This document shows, one piece after another, positions 63,303 to 64,000 of a DNA stretch of 64,000 nucleotides. The stretch's first letter is position 1. Every line of letters starts with the position of its first letter. The translations under genes were made by a program, and so were the position numbers. Source of the stretch: Mucilaginibacter rivuli. GTDB taxonomy: Bacteria; Bacteroidota; Bacteroidia; Sphingobacteriales; Sphingobacteriaceae. Under the pieces are notes generated by a model. It worked only from the letters and a program-made list of their open reading frames with translations. It searched no databases and was not told where the DNA came from. The stretch is from positions 1 through 64,000 of the forward strand of contig NZ_JAHXPQ010000003.1 in NCBI RefSeq assembly GCF_019391655.1. The letters are read 5' to 3'.

Positions 63303-64000
63303 ATGAGCTCGTCACCAAAAAATAATGCACCAACATTAACTCCGGAAATAACACCGGATGGTAACCAACTGTTCCCGGTTTTTTTAAAGCTGAACGAGTT
63401 GCATACCCTGTTAGTTGGCGCGGGTAATGTAGGCTTTGAGAAATTAGGCGCTATACTGAATAACAGCACCGAAGCTAAAGTAACCATTATTGCCGAGCAG
63501 GTTTCGGGTGAGGTTTACCAACTGGCTGAACGTTTCCCAAAAGTGAATATTTTAAAAAAATCATTTGCCGAAGATGATTTGAAGGATGTGAACATTGTGG
63601 TAGTTGCTACAGGAAACGAAGAGTTGAATAACTACATCAGAACCTTAGCCAAACAACATAATTTATTAATAAATGTGGCTGATAAGCCATCATTGTGTGA
63701 TTTTTACCTGGGTTCCATTGTACAAAAAGGAGATCTTAAGGTAGCAATATCTACCAACGGAAAATCGCCAACGGTAGCCAAAAGACTAAAAGAAGTGCTG
63801 AACGAAAGTATACCCGAAGAGTTAGATACCACCCTTCAACAAATGAGCGCCCTGAGAGAAACGCTTACAGGCGATTTTGCATCGAAAGTAAAAAAGCTGA
63901 ACGAAGTAACATCAATACTGGTTGAGCCCACCGAGGAGCAGGAAATTGTAGCCAATACATCTGCCGAAAAAAACTTTAAATGGATAATTTGGTGCACTAT
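63303..64000 (+). CDS. siroheme synthase-type precorrin-2 dehydrogenase/ferrochelatase, 3' end cut by window
   Basis: The ORF is open to the window end (about 232 codons). The start MSSSPKNNAP is followed by a Rossmann domain (LNELHTLLVGAGNVGFEKL, residues about 30-48), VVVATGNEELNNYI, NVADKPSLCDFYLGSIVQKGDLKVAISTNGKSPTVAKRLKE and a helical dimerisation region. These are the CysG N-terminal/Met8 features for oxidising precorrin-2 to sirohydrochlorin and inserting iron. The last visible residues (NFKWIIWC) are hydrophobic and may begin a membrane segment. It is coupled 9 bases after the siroheme-dependent reductase. Confidence 0.9.
   Translation, partial: MSSSPKNNAPTLTPEITPDGNQLFPVFLKLNELHTLLVGAGNVGFEKLGAILNNSTEAKVTIIAEQVSGEVYQLAERFPKVNILKKSFAEDDLKDVNIVVVATGNEELNNYIRTLAKQHNLLINVADKPSLCDFYLGSIVQKGDLKVAISTNGKSPTVAKRLKEVLNESIPEELDTTLQQMSALRETLTGDFASKVKKLNEVTSILVEPTEEQEIVANTSAEKNFKWIIWCT

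Noticed and set aside
1..64000. tRNA, rRNA, prophage, transposase or restriction genes
   Set aside because: No cloverleaf, rRNA segment, integrase, transposase or methylase/nuclease set was seen on reading both strands; short RNAs could still be missed without a covariance search.

Overview
The window looks like chromosomal DNA of a Bacteroidota species in the Sphingobacteriaceae, probably Mucilaginibacter or a close relative. This is inferred from family composition and sequence style. It carries PD40/OmpA and BamA-like outer-membrane proteins, a GH92 mannosidase, S1 sulfatase and DUF4450-type glycosidase, a short AMP nucleosidase, a short arginine decarboxylase, and a sulfite/nitrite reductase with a HEPN-like tail. 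It also shows TAnnTTTG-type -7 promoter boxes and few strong Shine-Dalgarno sequences. I see no rRNA, tRNA, insertion sequence, prophage or CRISPR array.

Layout. 1-9.6 kb: a Y-family DNA polymerase, two zinc-ribbon membrane proteins (one a CPBP protease), lepA, folD, a Rieske ferredoxin, queE and a TPR/PD40/OmpA envelope protein. 9.7-12.3 kb: a three-gene ABC importer (substrate-binding lipoprotein, permease, ATPase) on the minus strand. 12.4-18.7 kb: a methionine-type aminotransferase with its omega-amidase partner, a leucine-rich-repeat protein, a GH92 mannosidase and a PPK2 kinase. 18.9-29.7 kb: a class A PBP, a large secreted peptidase/propeller/beta-barrel protein, msrB, a GIY-YIG-like protein, a LexA-like regulator, bioF-bioD, a 3-hydroxyacyl-CoA dehydrogenase and small secreted proteins. 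29.8-37 kb: an arginine-centred group (argS, arginine deiminase-like, CtlX-like, arginine decarboxylase) interrupted by an AT-rich orphan. 37-47 kb: an esterase, Bcr/CflA efflux, a BamA-like barrel, the tig/clpP/clpX proteostasis set, AMP nucleosidase and an XRE regulator.

47-60.3 kb is a complete L-rhamnose catabolic operon on the minus strand: rhaT transporter, bifunctional aldolase/dehydrogenase, rhaM mutarotase, rhaI isomerase, FGGY kinase, then a DUF4450-type glycosidase and a sulfatase. It faces a divergent GntR/periplasmic-binding-type regulator. The order suggests release of (possibly sulfated) rhamnose from glycans outside the cytoplasm, then uptake and conversion to DHAP and lactate. 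60.5-64 kb begins an assimilatory sulfur block: Rrf2 regulator, siroheme sulfite/nitrite reductase, and a siroheme-synthase-type gene cut by the window end.

The most unusual structure is between genes. Several spacers are built of exactly phased 7-bp or 8-bp degenerate tandem units, often as two opposed (inverted) arrays, and they abut or invade stop and start codons. One 84-bp spacer is precisely 12 heptamers. There are also three copies of a long GTCATTGCGAGG palindrome and one inverted repeat that encodes the C-terminus of a regulator. The leader of the sulfite reductase gene carries a promoter-like box, a possible pseudoknot and a strong terminator just before the start codon, which suggests transcription attenuation.
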